Shown piece after piece: positions 9,243 through 17,356 of a DNA stretch of 64,000 nucleotides. Both the position numbers and the translations under genes were made by a program. Every line of letters starts with the position of its first letter. Position 1 is the first letter of the stretch. The notes beneath the pieces are model-generated. The model ran no database searches, was not told where the DNA came from, and saw only the letters and a list, made by a program, of their open reading frames with translations. This stretch comes from UBA7803 sp040219135 (GTDB taxonomy: Bacteria; Pseudomonadota; Gammaproteobacteria; Pseudomonadales; Azotimanducaceae), in NCBI GenBank assembly GCA_040219135.1, contig JAVJTA010000003.1, positions 372,001 to 436,000 on the forward strand, written 5' to 3'.

Positions 9243-10223
9243 TTGGATCACATCCATACCCGAAATCGTCGGCGCTGGCGGCAGGCCGCAGCTGTGGTCA
9301 TGTTGGCTCTGGCCGCGGCGGGCTGTCAGCCGGGCGAGGGCACGTCCGTGTACGTGCCGCTCGACGAGATTGCGTTCGCCGATGTCAACCTGCGCGACTG
9401 TGTCATCGCCACGGGCCCGCGCTTCGGCTGGGCGCTGGCCGGAGAGGTGGAAGCGCTGCACTGCCCGGGATCGCCAGAAACGCCGATCCGATCCCTGGAC
9501 GGCATCGAGACCCTGGTGAACCTGCAGGATCTCAATCTTGCGCACAACGAGGTGCATGACCTCGAACCGCTTGGCAGCCTGCGGCGTTTGATCCGCCTGG
9601 ACCTGAGCTTCAATCAGATCGCTGCGATCGGCGCTCTGCCGCTCGTGCTGCATCTGGACCTGAACCACAACCGACTCACCGATCTGAGCTGGCTCGCCTC
9701 GGTGCCATCCGTGCGCACCCTGCTGCTCGAGTACAACCAGATCAGCGCTCTGACGCCGTTGCGCCAGTTGCCGTGGCTGGTTGAACTGCGGGTCAACGAC
9801 AATCGTCTGGAGACCCTCGACGGGCTGCAGTCAGCGACGGGTCTGAGATACCTGGATGCCTCGCACAACCGACTGTCCCGGGTCGATGAACTGGAACTGC
9901 TGGAGAACTTGACCCTGCTCCAGCTGGCGGACAATGCCATCGGCGACGTCGGCCCGCTGGCTGGTCACAGGCGTCTGCGCAGCCTCGATCTGTCCGGAAA
10001 CGAGATCGTCGACCTCGCACCGCTCGCCGGGCTGGCAAACCTCAAAGTGCTCGATGTGTCGAGCAATCCGCTCCGGGATCCTGAGGGCTTGCTGGGCCTG
10101 AGCGAACTGCACGATCTACGCGTCAGCGAAACGCCGCTGACCTGTGACCAGGTAGCGGCGCTGGTGCGTACCTTCGGGCGACCGGCGGTACGCGCGGACC
10201 GCGTCTGCGAGGGGAACCAATGA
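9243..10223 (+). CDS. Leucine-rich-repeat lipoprotein
   Basis: About 326 residues with a lipoprotein signal (basic n-region, hydrophobic stretch, lipobox LAAAGC), so the mature protein should be membrane-anchored on the periplasmic or outer side. From about residue 80 it is built of around ten 22-residue leucine-rich repeats of the bacterial internalin-like spacing (L..L.L..N.I.....L). The last repeats end with a Cys near TPLTCDQV, like a capping segment. A TTG start at 9243 is chosen because GGAG lies 5 nt upstream. It is followed 47 nt later by a secreted nuclease-fold gene, so the two may be co-expressed. The binding partner is unknown. Confidence 0.8.
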   Translation: MDHIHTRNRRRWRQAAAVVMLALAAAGCQPGEGTSVYVPLDEIAFADVNLRDCVIATGPRFGWALAGEVEALHCPGSPETPIRSLDGIETLVNLQDLNLAHNEVHDLEPLGSLRRLIRLDLSFNQIAAIGALPLVLHLDLNHNRLTDLSWLASVPSVRTLLLEYNQISALTPLRQLPWLVELRVNDNRLETLDGLQSATGLRYLDASHNRLSRVDELELLENLTLLQLADNAIGDVGPLAGHRRLRSLDLSGNEIVDLAPLAGLANLKVLDVSSNPLRDPEGLLGLSELHDLRVSETPLTCDQVAALVRTFGRPAVRADRVCEGNQ

Positions 10224-10270
10224 GCGGATCAGGTCTCTAGAACAGCGTAGCTCTCGACTCTGGAGGCGCA

Positions 10271-10960
10271 TTGACCGGATTGCTTCGCATATCGCCATCG
10301 CGCTTCATCGTCACGGCTGCGCTGGCGCTTGCGTTGGTCGGGTCCGGCGTCGCCGAATCGACCCAGCGCACGGAGCCCGGTTCGTTGGTCGTGATCGACG
10401 GTGACACCCTCGACTATCACGGTACCGCCATCGACCTGGCCGGCATCGATGCCCCGGAACTCGGCCAGTTCTGCGTCGTCGATCAGAAGTCCTATCCCTG
10501 CGGTGTGCAGGTGGCGTTCGATCTGAAGAAGCTTCTCGCCTTCGAGTCGGTGACCTGTACCCCCGGAAACGGCGAAGCGCCTGGCTATGACTGCAGAACG
10601 AAAAACAGTTCGTTGAGCGTGCGGCTCGCCGAGGAGGGGTTGGTCGTGGCCCGGTCGAACTCGGACATCGAGTCGGCGTCGCGCAGCGCTCGTGCCGTGC
10701 CGCTCGGCATCTGGCGCGGCGAGTTCGCCGACCCGGGCGCCTGGCGCCGCGGTTCGCGCCTGCCCGGGGAGCCGACCGATGCCCCGTGTCCGGTGCTCGG
10801 GGTTCAGATCGATGGTATGACCCGCTATCTGGTGCCGACGGATCCGGACTACGAGACCTGGCTGGGGCGGGATCCGGATGTCCGCTTCTGCACGGACGAA
10901 GATGCCCGCGCCGCCGGCTATGGGCATGTCGGATCGGCGGTCACGCCGGCATCTCATTAA
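10271..10960 (+). CDS. Secreted staphylococcal-nuclease-fold protein, active-site Arg missing
   Basis: A 229-residue product with an N-terminal signal segment (residues 10-29) and a thermonuclease-like (SNase) domain: VVIDGDTL (41-47), GIDAPELGQ (58-66) and VRLAEEGLVVA later. SNase family enzymes cut DNA or RNA using Ca2+. The residue that matches catalytic Arg35 of S. aureus nuclease (usually IRLAGID) is Asp55 here (AIDLAGID), while the Glu after AP is kept, so catalysis is doubtful. The C-terminus has a Cys-containing tail (RFCTDEDARAAGY) often seen in small secreted proteins. The start is TTG with GGAGG upstream. It is downstream of the LRR lipoprotein on the same strand. Confidence 0.75.
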   Translation: MTGLLRISPSRFIVTAALALALVGSGVAESTQRTEPGSLVVIDGDTLDYHGTAIDLAGIDAPELGQFCVVDQKSYPCGVQVAFDLKKLLAFESVTCTPGNGEAPGYDCRTKNSSLSVRLAEEGLVVARSNSDIESASRSARAVPLGIWRGEFADPGAWRRGSRLPGEPTDAPCPVLGVQIDGMTRYLVPTDPDYETWLGRDPDVRFCTDEDARAAGYGHVGSAVTPASH

Positions 10961-10994
10961 CGGGCGCCACGGGGCGCTCGTACCCTGCCGGGCC

Positions 10995-12437
10995 TCAGCC
11001 TTCCCAGTAGCTGCGCGACAGCAGCACGACCACCGTCATCAGTTCCAGCCGGCCGAGCAGCATGGCCACGGCGAGCAGCCACTTGGCCAGATCCGGCAGG
11101 GTCGAGAAGTTGCCGGCGGGCCCGACGATCGGTCCGACGCCGGGCCCGACGTTGGTAACGGCAGTGGCCGCTGCCGAGAGCGCGGTGAGGAAGTCGATGC
11201 CGAGCAGCGTCAGCACGATGCTGACCCCGATGACGGTCAGTCCGACGGCGAATATGAAGGCCACCAGGGCGGCGGTGATTTCGGGATCGATGCGGTTGCC
11301 GTTGAGTTTGGCGACGAACACGCCGTTCGGGTGCACCAGCTTCTTGACCTGCAGATTGAGCAGCGTGAAGGCGATCTGAATGCGGAATGCTTTGATCGAC
11401 CCCGCGGTCGAGCCGGAGCAGCCGCCGGTGAACATCAGAAACAGAAAGCCGCCGACGAAGAATTCTCCCCAGAGCGTGTAGTCGGTGCTGGCGAAACCGG
11501 TGGTCGAGATGGTCGAGACCACGTTGAACGCCACTGCAGTCAGCGCCTCCAGGGTCGAGTAGTCGCCCTGGGAGGCCAGCACCGCGGTCCCCGCCAGGAC
11601 GACCACGAGCACCATTTTGAGGAAGAACTTCACCTGGTCGTCGTGCAGCACGGTCCCGGGGCCGCCGCGGAGGGCGCGGATGTAGAGGACGAACGGAATG
11701 CTCGCCAGCAGCATGAACAGGGTGCTGGTCCAGAGAATCGGGGCGCTGTCGTACTTGCCCATGGACAGATCGGAGGTGGAGTAGCCGCCGGTGGCGAGCG
11801 TCGTCATGGCATGGTTGACGGCGTCGAAACCGGGCATGCCGAACAGCCAGTAGCCCGCCGCGCAGAGGCCCGTCAGAACAAGGTAGAGCAGGGCGATCTG
11901 AGACGCCAGGTCGCGGGTGCGGGGCAGCGACTTCTCGCTCCAATCCGACGATTCCGAGCGGAACAGGCGCATCCCGCCGACCCCTACCATGGGCAGAATG
12001 GCGATGGCCATGAGCATGAAACCCAGTCCGCCGATCCACTGCAGCATGGAGCGCCACAGCAGAATGGCCGGCGACAGGTTGTCGAGACCCACGAGCACCG
12101 TCGATCCGGTGGTGGTGATGCCCGACATCGATTCGAAGAAGGCGTCCGTGATCCGCAGATGCTCGTGTAGGCCGAGAGGCAGCGCGCCGGCGAGCCCGGC
12201 GATGGTCCACACCAGCGTGGTGATGAAGAAGGCTTGGCGCGGAACCACCTGGACGTTGGGACGCCGCGCTACGGCAAACACCACCAGAGCGGGCACGAGG
12301 ACTACCGCGGCCGCGTCGAGAAACGGCTGCGAGTCCTCGAACCGGGAAAACGCTCCGACCAGCGCCGGGATCAGCATCAGGTCGCCCATCGCGAGCATGG
12401 TCACGCTGACGACAAAGAGAATCGGGCCTGGTTGCAT
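10995..12437 (-). CDS. trkH: TrkH-family potassium uptake transporter, membrane subunit
   Basis: A 480-residue inner-membrane K+ channel-like subunit with four repeated M1-P-M2 units. The four selectivity-filter segments are visible: SGITTTGS, TLATGGYS, STISTTGF and TNVGPGVG. TrkH needs the cytoplasmic NAD-binding TrkA subunit, which is not encoded in this window. The ATG at 12437 gives a typical N-terminus (MQPGPILFVVS). It is convergent with the nuclease-fold gene, 34 nt apart, and follows the GNAT gene by 60 nt on the same strand. Confidence 0.93.
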   Translation of the reverse strand: MQPGPILFVVSVTMLAMGDLMLIPALVGAFSRFEDSQPFLDAAAVVLVPALVVFAVARRPNVQVVPRQAFFITTLVWTIAGLAGALPLGLHEHLRITDAFFESMSGITTTGSTVLVGLDNLSPAILLWRSMLQWIGGLGFMLMAIAILPMVGVGGMRLFRSESSDWSEKSLPRTRDLASQIALLYLVLTGLCAAGYWLFGMPGFDAVNHAMTTLATGGYSTSDLSMGKYDSAPILWTSTLFMLLASIPFVLYIRALRGGPGTVLHDDQVKFFLKMVLVVVLAGTAVLASQGDYSTLEALTAVAFNVVSTISTTGFASTDYTLWGEFFVGGFLFLMFTGGCSGSTAGSIKAFRIQIAFTLLNLQVKKLVHPNGVFVAKLNGNRIDPEITAALVAFIFAVGLTVIGVSIVLTLLGIDFLTALSAAATAVTNVGPGVGPIVGPAGNFSTLPDLAKWLLAVAMLLGRLELMTVVVLLSRSYWEG

Positions 12438-12497
12438 GCCGTCGATCTGGCGGAGGTGCGGCGGATTCTAGCACCAGCCCTGCAGGCACCATCGCCT

Positions 12498-12974
12498 TCA
12501 GGGCCGCCAGTGGTACTCCACGTCCGGGGCCGACTCCGGGGCCGGGCTGATGCCGAGACGAACCGCGACGAATCCGCGCCGCTCGTAGAAGGCGCGGGCG
12601 GCGGCGTTCTGCTGGTGGGTGTGCAGCTCCAGCCCCTGGGGCGACAGCCGCCTGGCGTGTGCGAGCAGCGCGCTGCCGTAGCCGCGCCCCTGGTGGTGTG
12701 GGTCGACGTAGAGGCGGTCGATGTAGCTGTGCTGGAGGGCAAGGTAGCCGACGATGGACCCGGCGTGTTCGATGACGAACAGGGCGTCGTTGGCAGCGAT
12801 GTGCTGGCGGAACACCTGATCGGCGAGTGCCGGGGTCATTGCCCGCCAGCCCGGCAGATAGGGGTAGGCGGCTTTCCCGGCGCGATACCACAGCGCGGCC
12901 ACGGTACTGGTTTCCGGCTCCGTCATCGGGCGGATGGAGGGTGCGTTCGGATCTGACCCGCTCGGTGCCGTCAT
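12498..12974 (-). CDS. GNAT-family N-acetyltransferase
   Basis: A 158-residue acetyl-CoA-dependent acyltransferase. The core motif A is clear: VDPHHQGRGYGSALL (R/Q-x-x-G-x-G pyrophosphate loop), followed by the C-terminal NAAARAFYERRGF motif B. The substrate is unknown. The start could also be the ATG at 12926, which would remove 16 poorly conserved residues. It is the last host gene before the integrated element; the left attachment repeat begins 48 nt beyond its start codon. Confidence 0.85.
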   Translation of the reverse strand: MTAPSGSDPNAPSIRPMTEPETSTVAALWYRAGKAAYPYLPGWRAMTPALADQVFRQHIAANDALFVIEHAGSIVGYLALQHSYIDRLYVDPHHQGRGYGSALLAHARRLSPQGLELHTHQQNAAARAFYERRGFVAVRLGISPAPESAPDVEYHWRP

Positions 12975-13021
12975 CGCCGCATCATCAAGTCAGGCGTCGC
13001 ACTGCAGCGCCTGGAACAAGC

Positions 13022-13038
13022 TGGTGCCCGGGGTCGGA
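13022..13038 (+). repeat. Left attachment site (att core)
   Basis: The 17-bp sequence TGGTGCCCGGGGTCGGA is identical to the 3' end of the tRNA-Leu gene at 25240-25256, including the CCA complement. Identity stops at both sides, so the crossover core is at most 17 bp. It marks the outer boundary of the element next to the GNAT gene. Confidence 0.85.
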
Positions 13039-13205
13039 ACTTCACTAGTTCGAAAATGGCTTGTTCCTCAATGGCTTAGACCTTGAGAATCGGCCTGTAC
13101 CCCTTCCGTACGGCAATTCCCTTTCAGTGCCCCATAGGCGCGGCCGAGCCGGTGAACCACCACCAGCCCGACCGCTAACCACCACCTGCACTGGAGATGC
13201 AGACA

Positions 13206-13445
13206 ATGGCTAGCACCTATCGTAGGTCCCCGCTCGGGATCGTGAAACTCACCCGCTCCGAATTCGACCGTCTCGCCCGGGCCGGAAGGATTCACATCTG
13301 CCGATCAGGCACCCCGTACGTCGACATCGCCGCCCCTGGAGACCCGCCACGGTGGGAAGTGCTGGAGATCGAGCCGGAGTGCCTCTGCCGCCAGCACGGA
13401 CCGCTGAGAGACGTGCACGGCCTCTGCCCGAGGCATCAGCCATGA
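13206..13445 (+). CDS. Small element-encoded protein, unknown
   Basis: A 79-residue soluble protein starting MASTYRRSPLG. The ATG at 13206 is preferred over the ATG at 13197 because GGAG lies 8 nt upstream of it. It contains a short basic region and four Cys near the C-terminus (ECLCRQHG and GLCPRHQP), which may form a zinc-binding knuckle. No family recognised. Its stop overlaps the next start by 4 nt (ATGA), so it belongs to the plus-strand block at the left end of the element. Confidence 0.55.
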   Translation: MASTYRRSPLGIVKLTRSEFDRLARAGRIHICRSGTPYVDIAAPGDPPRWEVLEIEPECLCRQHGPLRDVHGLCPRHQP

Positions 13446-13621
13446 GCGCCGGGGAACTGGTCCTGGTACTGATCGGTGCCGGGTGCCTCGGCATCGGGGC
13501 TGTGATCTGGCTACAGCGTCATCACGGCCACGTAGCGAGACGGATGCGGGAACGGCAGCGCCAGATTGATCAGCACCGCCGGGAACTGGAGGGACGGAAG
13601 CACAACGGGAGCGGGCGATGA
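13442..13621 (+). CDS. Small single-span membrane protein
   Basis: A 59-residue product (start MSAGELVLVL). It has one N-terminal transmembrane helix (about residues 4-23) followed by a basic, helical tail (RRMRERQRQIDQHRRELEG) that would lie in the cytoplasm. The layout recalls small phage membrane proteins, including some Rz-like or regulatory ones, but no specific family is supported. It overlaps both neighbours by 4 nt, which supports real translation. Confidence 0.55.
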   Translation: MSAGELVLVLIGAGCLGIGAVIWLQRHHGHVARRMRERQRQIDQHRRELEGRKHNGSGR

Positions 13622-13944
13622 ACCAGATGAACCACGCTTTTTACCAGACCATGATCGCCGAACTCGGGATCGAAGAAGATCCCCGCCACGTCGAAGCGTT
13701 CATGCTGATGTTCGAGCCGGCCATTGCTTCGCTCTCTAACGACGAGTTCACGACGCTGGCCAAGCAGTGCGCAGCGCACGCAGCGGCCGACCCGGCTCGT
13801 GCAGACAAACTGGCTCGCGGGGACGTCCCGACGACGGAAGGCGTCTGCACATCGAGGAACAGTCGGCGGGGCGGATGGCGACCCGACAGACCGCCAATCC
13901 TTCAGGAACCCATGTCGTGTCAGCAGACAAGGGTCGGACGTTGA
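13618..13944 (+). CDS. Small phage-type protein, unknown
   Basis: This 108-residue protein starts with an ATGA overlap with the previous gene. Residues 8-60 (ELGIEEDPRHVEAFMLM and onward) resemble short proteins that I have seen repeatedly in proteobacterial prophages, with no known role. The last about 35 residues have a different composition (many Arg, Ser and Pro) and overlap the next reading frame. The tail may therefore be the result of an old frameshift or fusion. Function unknown. Confidence 0.5.
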   Translation: MNQMNHAFYQTMIAELGIEEDPRHVEAFMLMFEPAIASLSNDEFTTLAKQCAAHAAADPARADKLARGDVPTTEGVCTSRNSRRGGWRPDRPPILQEPMSCQQTRVGR

Positions 13945-14144
13945 CCGACGTTGGCATGAGCCGGGACCAGCAAGCGATGGCGGTGGCGAGGATCTATCCG
14001 GAGACGACCGAAAAGGGAGGGCGTGGCAATAAAGCGTTTCGCGACGAAACACTTTCCAGAGGCTTGATCAGCAAAGCCCGCACCGTCCTGCATCACGCGC
14101 CCGACCTAGCCGACACGGTACTGGCTCGCGGCTTCGGGATCTGA
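13875..14144 (+). CDS. Fragment of a ParB-like phage protein
   Basis: About 89 residues in a different frame from the preceding gene, overlapping it by 70 nt. The segment RDQQAMAVARIYPE, then GGRGNK, then LISKARTVLHHAPDLADTVLARG matches the middle HTH part of ParB-like proteins in proteobacterial prophages. The N-terminal nuclease-like part and the C-terminal part are missing, so this is probably a truncated copy. No good ribosome site was found, and the start could be further upstream in the same frame. Confidence 0.4.
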   Translation: MATRQTANPSGTHVVSADKGRTLTDVGMSRDQQAMAVARIYPETTEKGGRGNKAFRDETLSRGLISKARTVLHHAPDLADTVLARGFGI

Positions 14145-14188
14145 ACATCAACTACGGGACGGCTTCACCCATCGGTCAGATTGACCCC

Positions 14189-14220
14189 TTGCCCGGCTCC
14201 GTGTGGGTCGGGCAATCTTT
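14189..14220 (+). terminator. Candidate intrinsic terminator
   Basis: A hairpin with TTGCCCG at 14189-14195 paired to CGGGCAA at 14209-14215, followed by TCTTT. It lies 45 nt after the ParB-like fragment and before the next ribosome site, so it could end the first plus-strand transcript. The T run is short. Confidence 0.4.
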
Positions 14221-14239
14221 CAACGGGAGGAAGATACGA

Positions 14240-14299
14240 ATGGCCCAGATCATCGCTTCGGCGAAGGTACGGATCGACGTGGTGCCGTTGGGGAAGTGA
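14240..14299 (+). CDS. 19-residue ORF with a strong ribosome site
   Basis: A short ORF (MAQIIASAKVRIDVVPLGK) is preceded by GGGAGG 9 nt upstream and ends 2 nt before the ATG of the zinc-ribbon membrane protein. Too short for composition arguments. It may be a leader that couples translation to the next gene, or a chance ORF. Confidence 0.3.
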   Translation: MAQIIASAKVRIDVVPLGK

Positions 14300-14301
14300 C
14301 T

Positions 14302-14694
14302 ATGGCGCTGACCAGCCAATACTCGTCTGCCGAAATGGTGATGTTCGGACTGCTCGTCGTGTGCCTGATTGCTGCACTGGTCCTGATAGTCAGACCATCG
14401 TTTTGGAAGAAAAGCCGTCCGAAGCGATCCCCTCTGCATCCGTGCCCGGATTGCGGTCAGCAGGTGAGCAAGAACGCTGATCGGTGCCCGCACTGTGGTG
14501 CCAGAACCGCCGAGTTCTCTGACGGCCTCGCGTTCTTTCTCGCGTTTCTCTTTGGCCCGGTCGGCCTCTGGTACAAGCAACGCTGGGCTGCGGGGTTTGC
14601 GTGGCTGGTTATGACCGTCGTGGTTGCCAGCGTTGCTCCGGTGCTGGTGGTGTTCTGTTGGATCGGAATGATCGTTCACGCGGCGTCTGCCTGA
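14302..14694 (+). CDS. Zinc-ribbon membrane protein
   Basis: A 130-residue protein that starts MALTSQYSS. It has one N-terminal transmembrane helix (about 12-31), a zinc ribbon with the pair CPDCG and CPHCG (about residues 51-68), and then two more hydrophobic segments near the C-terminus that embed a GPVGLWYKQRW turn. The turn and tail recall small TM2-like or superinfection-immunity-like membrane proteins, but I cannot assign a family. As the largest intact plus-strand gene of the element's left block, it is a reasonable candidate for cargo such as superinfection exclusion. That is inference only. Confidence 0.6.
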   Translation: MALTSQYSSAEMVMFGLLVVCLIAALVLIVRPSFWKKSRPKRSPLHPCPDCGQQVSKNADRCPHCGARTAEFSDGLAFFLAFLFGPVGLWYKQRWAAGFAWLVMTVVVASVAPVLVVFCWIGMIVHAASA

Positions 14695-14746
14695 AGCGGC
14701 AGAGCATCTCGCCCGCCATCCTGGGTGCATTGGCATACTCTCAATC

Positions 14747-14968
14747 GTGAAAGACCTCGACGCCGCCATCGCCGCCTGGAAGGAAGCCGGACCACTGTCC
14801 GAGGAATCGCTGCGGCTGCTGATCGAACTGCGCGAGGCCGGCCTCACAGACCAGCCGAAGGAATTGCTCTGGGCGGCGTTCGTGCGGAGCCTGACCGATG
14901 AGCAGCGGTCGGCGGCGCTCGCGCTGGTGGAGATCGCGGACGGGGGCGAGGCGTTCAGGCTGTTTTGA
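14747..14968 (+). CDS. Small helical protein, unknown
   Basis: A 73-residue, acidic, helical protein (MKDLDAAIAAWKEAGPLSEE) without membrane segments. Codon use and its in-frame length in a small-gene block suggest that it is real, but no family is recognised. It is the last plus-strand gene of the element, convergent with the minus-strand packaging genes. Confidence 0.5.
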   Translation: MKDLDAAIAAWKEAGPLSEESLRLLIELREAGLTDQPKELLWAAFVRSLTDEQRSAALALVEIADGGEAFRLF

Positions 14969-15077
14969 GCGGCTTCAGGGGCGACGATCCATCAACGCCG
15001 ACCGCTCCACCAAGACTGTCCACGTTTGGTGCCAGAAGAACGGAACGCACCCTCCTGACTCGCGACCTCGATGCGGC

Positions 15078-15329
15078 TCAACGCCTCCATCTGACGTTCT
15101 TGCCAATCTGCGCGTTGAGGTCCAAGGACGGCGAGGTCGCCTCTTCTCGAACGATGCTAGTCGCTTCTTGCGCCCTTGTGTCAACGTCGAACTCGATCTG
15201 CACTACCTTCGGGCCTCGGCCCTTCACACGGTAGTAGGTCAGTACGCCGCCTTCTCCACTCTCGAAGACGACCTCGGCGTCGGGGTCATGCAGGCTCAGT
15301 TGCTGCACAAGGTCTCGCACGGTCGGCAT
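15078..15329 (-). CDS. Small element-encoded protein, unknown
   Basis: An 83-residue protein starting MPTVRDLVQQLSLHDPDAEVVFE, with alternating strands in the middle and a basic C-terminus. The N-terminal half resembles short proteins found near phage structural or packaging genes (T/V-R-D-L ... DPDAEV), but the function is unknown. It starts 11 nt after the terminase large subunit stop and is the last gene of the long minus-strand operon. Confidence 0.6.
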   Translation of the reverse strand: MPTVRDLVQQLSLHDPDAEVVFESGEGGVLTYYRVKGRGPKVVQIEFDVDTRAQEATSIVREEATSPSLDLNAQIGKNVRWRR

Positions 15330-15340
15330 TTCCGCATCTC

Positions 15341-17356
15341 CTATCCGTTCAGTTGCTCTGCAATATCAGCCAGTGTTGTCGAGCGGTCCTGCCCGCCGCG
15401 ATACGACTTCCAGGTGGCCTCGGTCAGCATGTTGAGATTCTGCATGTGCGCGACGACTGCGTTGAGCACGGCGGCGTCGAAGTAGTGGTTCTCCCGGAGT
15501 TTCAACCACTCGACCTTGCCTGATGGCTTCACCGTCCGCGCCTCCGACGTCATATGCCGGCAGTAGTCGTCCGTTGCATCCTCCGGCAGGCGCATCCGGC
15601 CCGGGTCGTCGGGCTCCATCTCCAGGCGGTCGTAGATCCAGCACTTGAAGAAATCGGTGTCGAAGTTCACGAGTTGCAGCCCGTTCGGGACCTTCCGGCC
15701 GTTCACGTTCACATCGATCATGCTGGTGCTGATCGGCTTCGCCCGAGTCGGCCAGCCCTTCGCGGCAAACACTCGTCCCCGGTGCCGACGGCAGAAGTCG
15801 TAGACCATGTTCGCCGGCACGTGCTCGTCGTCCACCGAGCCGCTGAGCGACTTCGACGGGTTGAACCCGGAGTCGACCATCATCCAGCGGATGGAGAGAT
15901 CGCCCCAACGGTACTCGAGCAGTTCATCAAGTTTGCGCCAGGGTGCTTCGAACTTGGTCTCGCCGTGGATCTCGCCATGGCGGATCAGCGCGCAGGCCAT
16001 GGATGGACCCCACCCGTAGACGCTGAAATGGATGACGCGGCCGCCCACGTCGACGCCGCACGTCAGCGCCTGGACCCACTCGGGCACGTCGTCCTGCTTG
16101 TAGGGTTCGCGGAGGTTCGCTACGACCTGCCAGTCGGGCACGTTCACACGCGGCCGGTAGAGTTCGCCGAAGCCGGTGTTCATCTCCGCCTGCACGCGCC
16201 CCGGGTCGCTGGCTTCCATGGCCTTCAGGAAGTTGCTCGCGCGGTGCCCGAAGGTGCGCCACTTCGAGCACAGGCCGGATACCCAGAAGGTCAGGCTTCC
16301 GGAATGCTGCGGCTCCAGGAAGTCGCCGTAGGGCACATCCACCGCCCGGGTACCCTCCACCACCCTTGCGGCCGTGTCGCCGTCCTGGAGCGCCTGGGGG
16401 CGCTGCTGGGGCGCGATGAACACACCGTGGTCGGCCATCCACTCCCGATGGCTATCGGCGATCAGCGACCCGCACGCCGGGCAGGCCATCGCGGCCGCCT
16501 CGAACGCTTCCGCCGGGGTCGAGTCCTTCGGCCACGACAGCAACTTGAACCGGGGGATGAAGTACTCCCGACACTCGGGACAGGGAACCGCGTACTCGTG
16601 GCGCGAGCCTTCCTGCCACAGTTTCCAGGAGGGCGACTGCAGGTCTTCGGCCGGCGCCGGCTTCCAGCGTTCCAGACCGCCGACTTCCTCGGTCTCGACG
16701 ATGCCCCGGGTCGGCGTCGAGAGTGTTACGACGATGCCGTCGTAGGTCGCCACACGGGCTTCCGCGAGGGTGTTCGGATCGCCTTCCCCACGAACGTCAT
16801 CCATGCGGTCGCGCTCGTCGATGAACACCTTCGCGGCCGGATGGGAAGCCAGTTCCGTCGCCGAACTCGCCCAGCCGATGCCCAGGCGCACGCCATGAAT
16901 GAACTTCTCGACATCCCGGTCCTGCTGACCTTTCGCAAGACCGTCGTAGAGGCTCGGGACGGCTCGGATCATCTTGCCCAGCCGGTCCCGGCTGACGCTG
17001 ACCGCGTTCTTCTCGGTCGGGCCGATGTAGAGCACCGGCCGGGGATCGTCGTCGAACTGCCAGCCGATGACGTTCAGACAGCAGCCGTCGGTCTTCCCGA
17101 GTTGACTGCCCATGACGGCAACGACGCTGCGCAGCCCGGGGATCGCTATCGCTCTGGAAATTCCTCGTATCCATGGCGTTCGTGACGAGCGGTATGGCCC
17201 CGGCTCAGCCGCTTCCTTCGGCAGCCGGCGCTTCGCCTCCGCCCACTCCCACGGCGTCCGCTTCGGCGGCGGCCTCACCAGATCCACGCCTTTCGAGAGC
17301 GTCGACAAGAGCCTGCAATGAATCGGCTGTTTCAGTTCGGATGCGGCGGCATTCAT
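15341..17356 (-). CDS. Phage terminase large subunit, GpA family
   Basis: Motor and nuclease that translocates and cuts phage DNA during head filling. With the ATG at 17356 the protein has 671 residues. Visible features: the N-terminal PPPKRTPWEWAE entry typical of the lambda gpA family, Walker A GSQLGKT (83-89), Walker B KVFIDE (176-181), two CPxC pairs of a zinc ribbon (CPEC and CPAC), and the C-terminal nuclease domain ending with NHYFDAAVLNAV. All regions are intact. The ATG overlaps terS by 152 nt; a GTG at 17287 would reduce the overlap and still keep the conserved start. No portal gene follows, which is unusual. Confidence 0.88.
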   Translation of the reverse strand: MNAAASELKQPIHCRLLSTLSKGVDLVRPPPKRTPWEWAEAKRRLPKEAAEPGPYRSSRTPWIRGISRAIAIPGLRSVVAVMGSQLGKTDGCCLNVIGWQFDDDPRPVLYIGPTEKNAVSVSRDRLGKMIRAVPSLYDGLAKGQQDRDVEKFIHGVRLGIGWASSATELASHPAAKVFIDERDRMDDVRGEGDPNTLAEARVATYDGIVVTLSTPTRGIVETEEVGGLERWKPAPAEDLQSPSWKLWQEGSRHEYAVPCPECREYFIPRFKLLSWPKDSTPAEAFEAAAMACPACGSLIADSHREWMADHGVFIAPQQRPQALQDGDTAARVVEGTRAVDVPYGDFLEPQHSGSLTFWVSGLCSKWRTFGHRASNFLKAMEASDPGRVQAEMNTGFGELYRPRVNVPDWQVVANLREPYKQDDVPEWVQALTCGVDVGGRVIHFSVYGWGPSMACALIRHGEIHGETKFEAPWRKLDELLEYRWGDLSIRWMMVDSGFNPSKSLSGSVDDEHVPANMVYDFCRRHRGRVFAAKGWPTRAKPISTSMIDVNVNGRKVPNGLQLVNFDTDFFKCWIYDRLEMEPDDPGRMRLPEDATDDYCRHMTSEARTVKPSGKVEWLKLRENHYFDAAVLNAVVAHMQNLNMLTEATWKSYRGGQDRSTTLADIAEQLNG

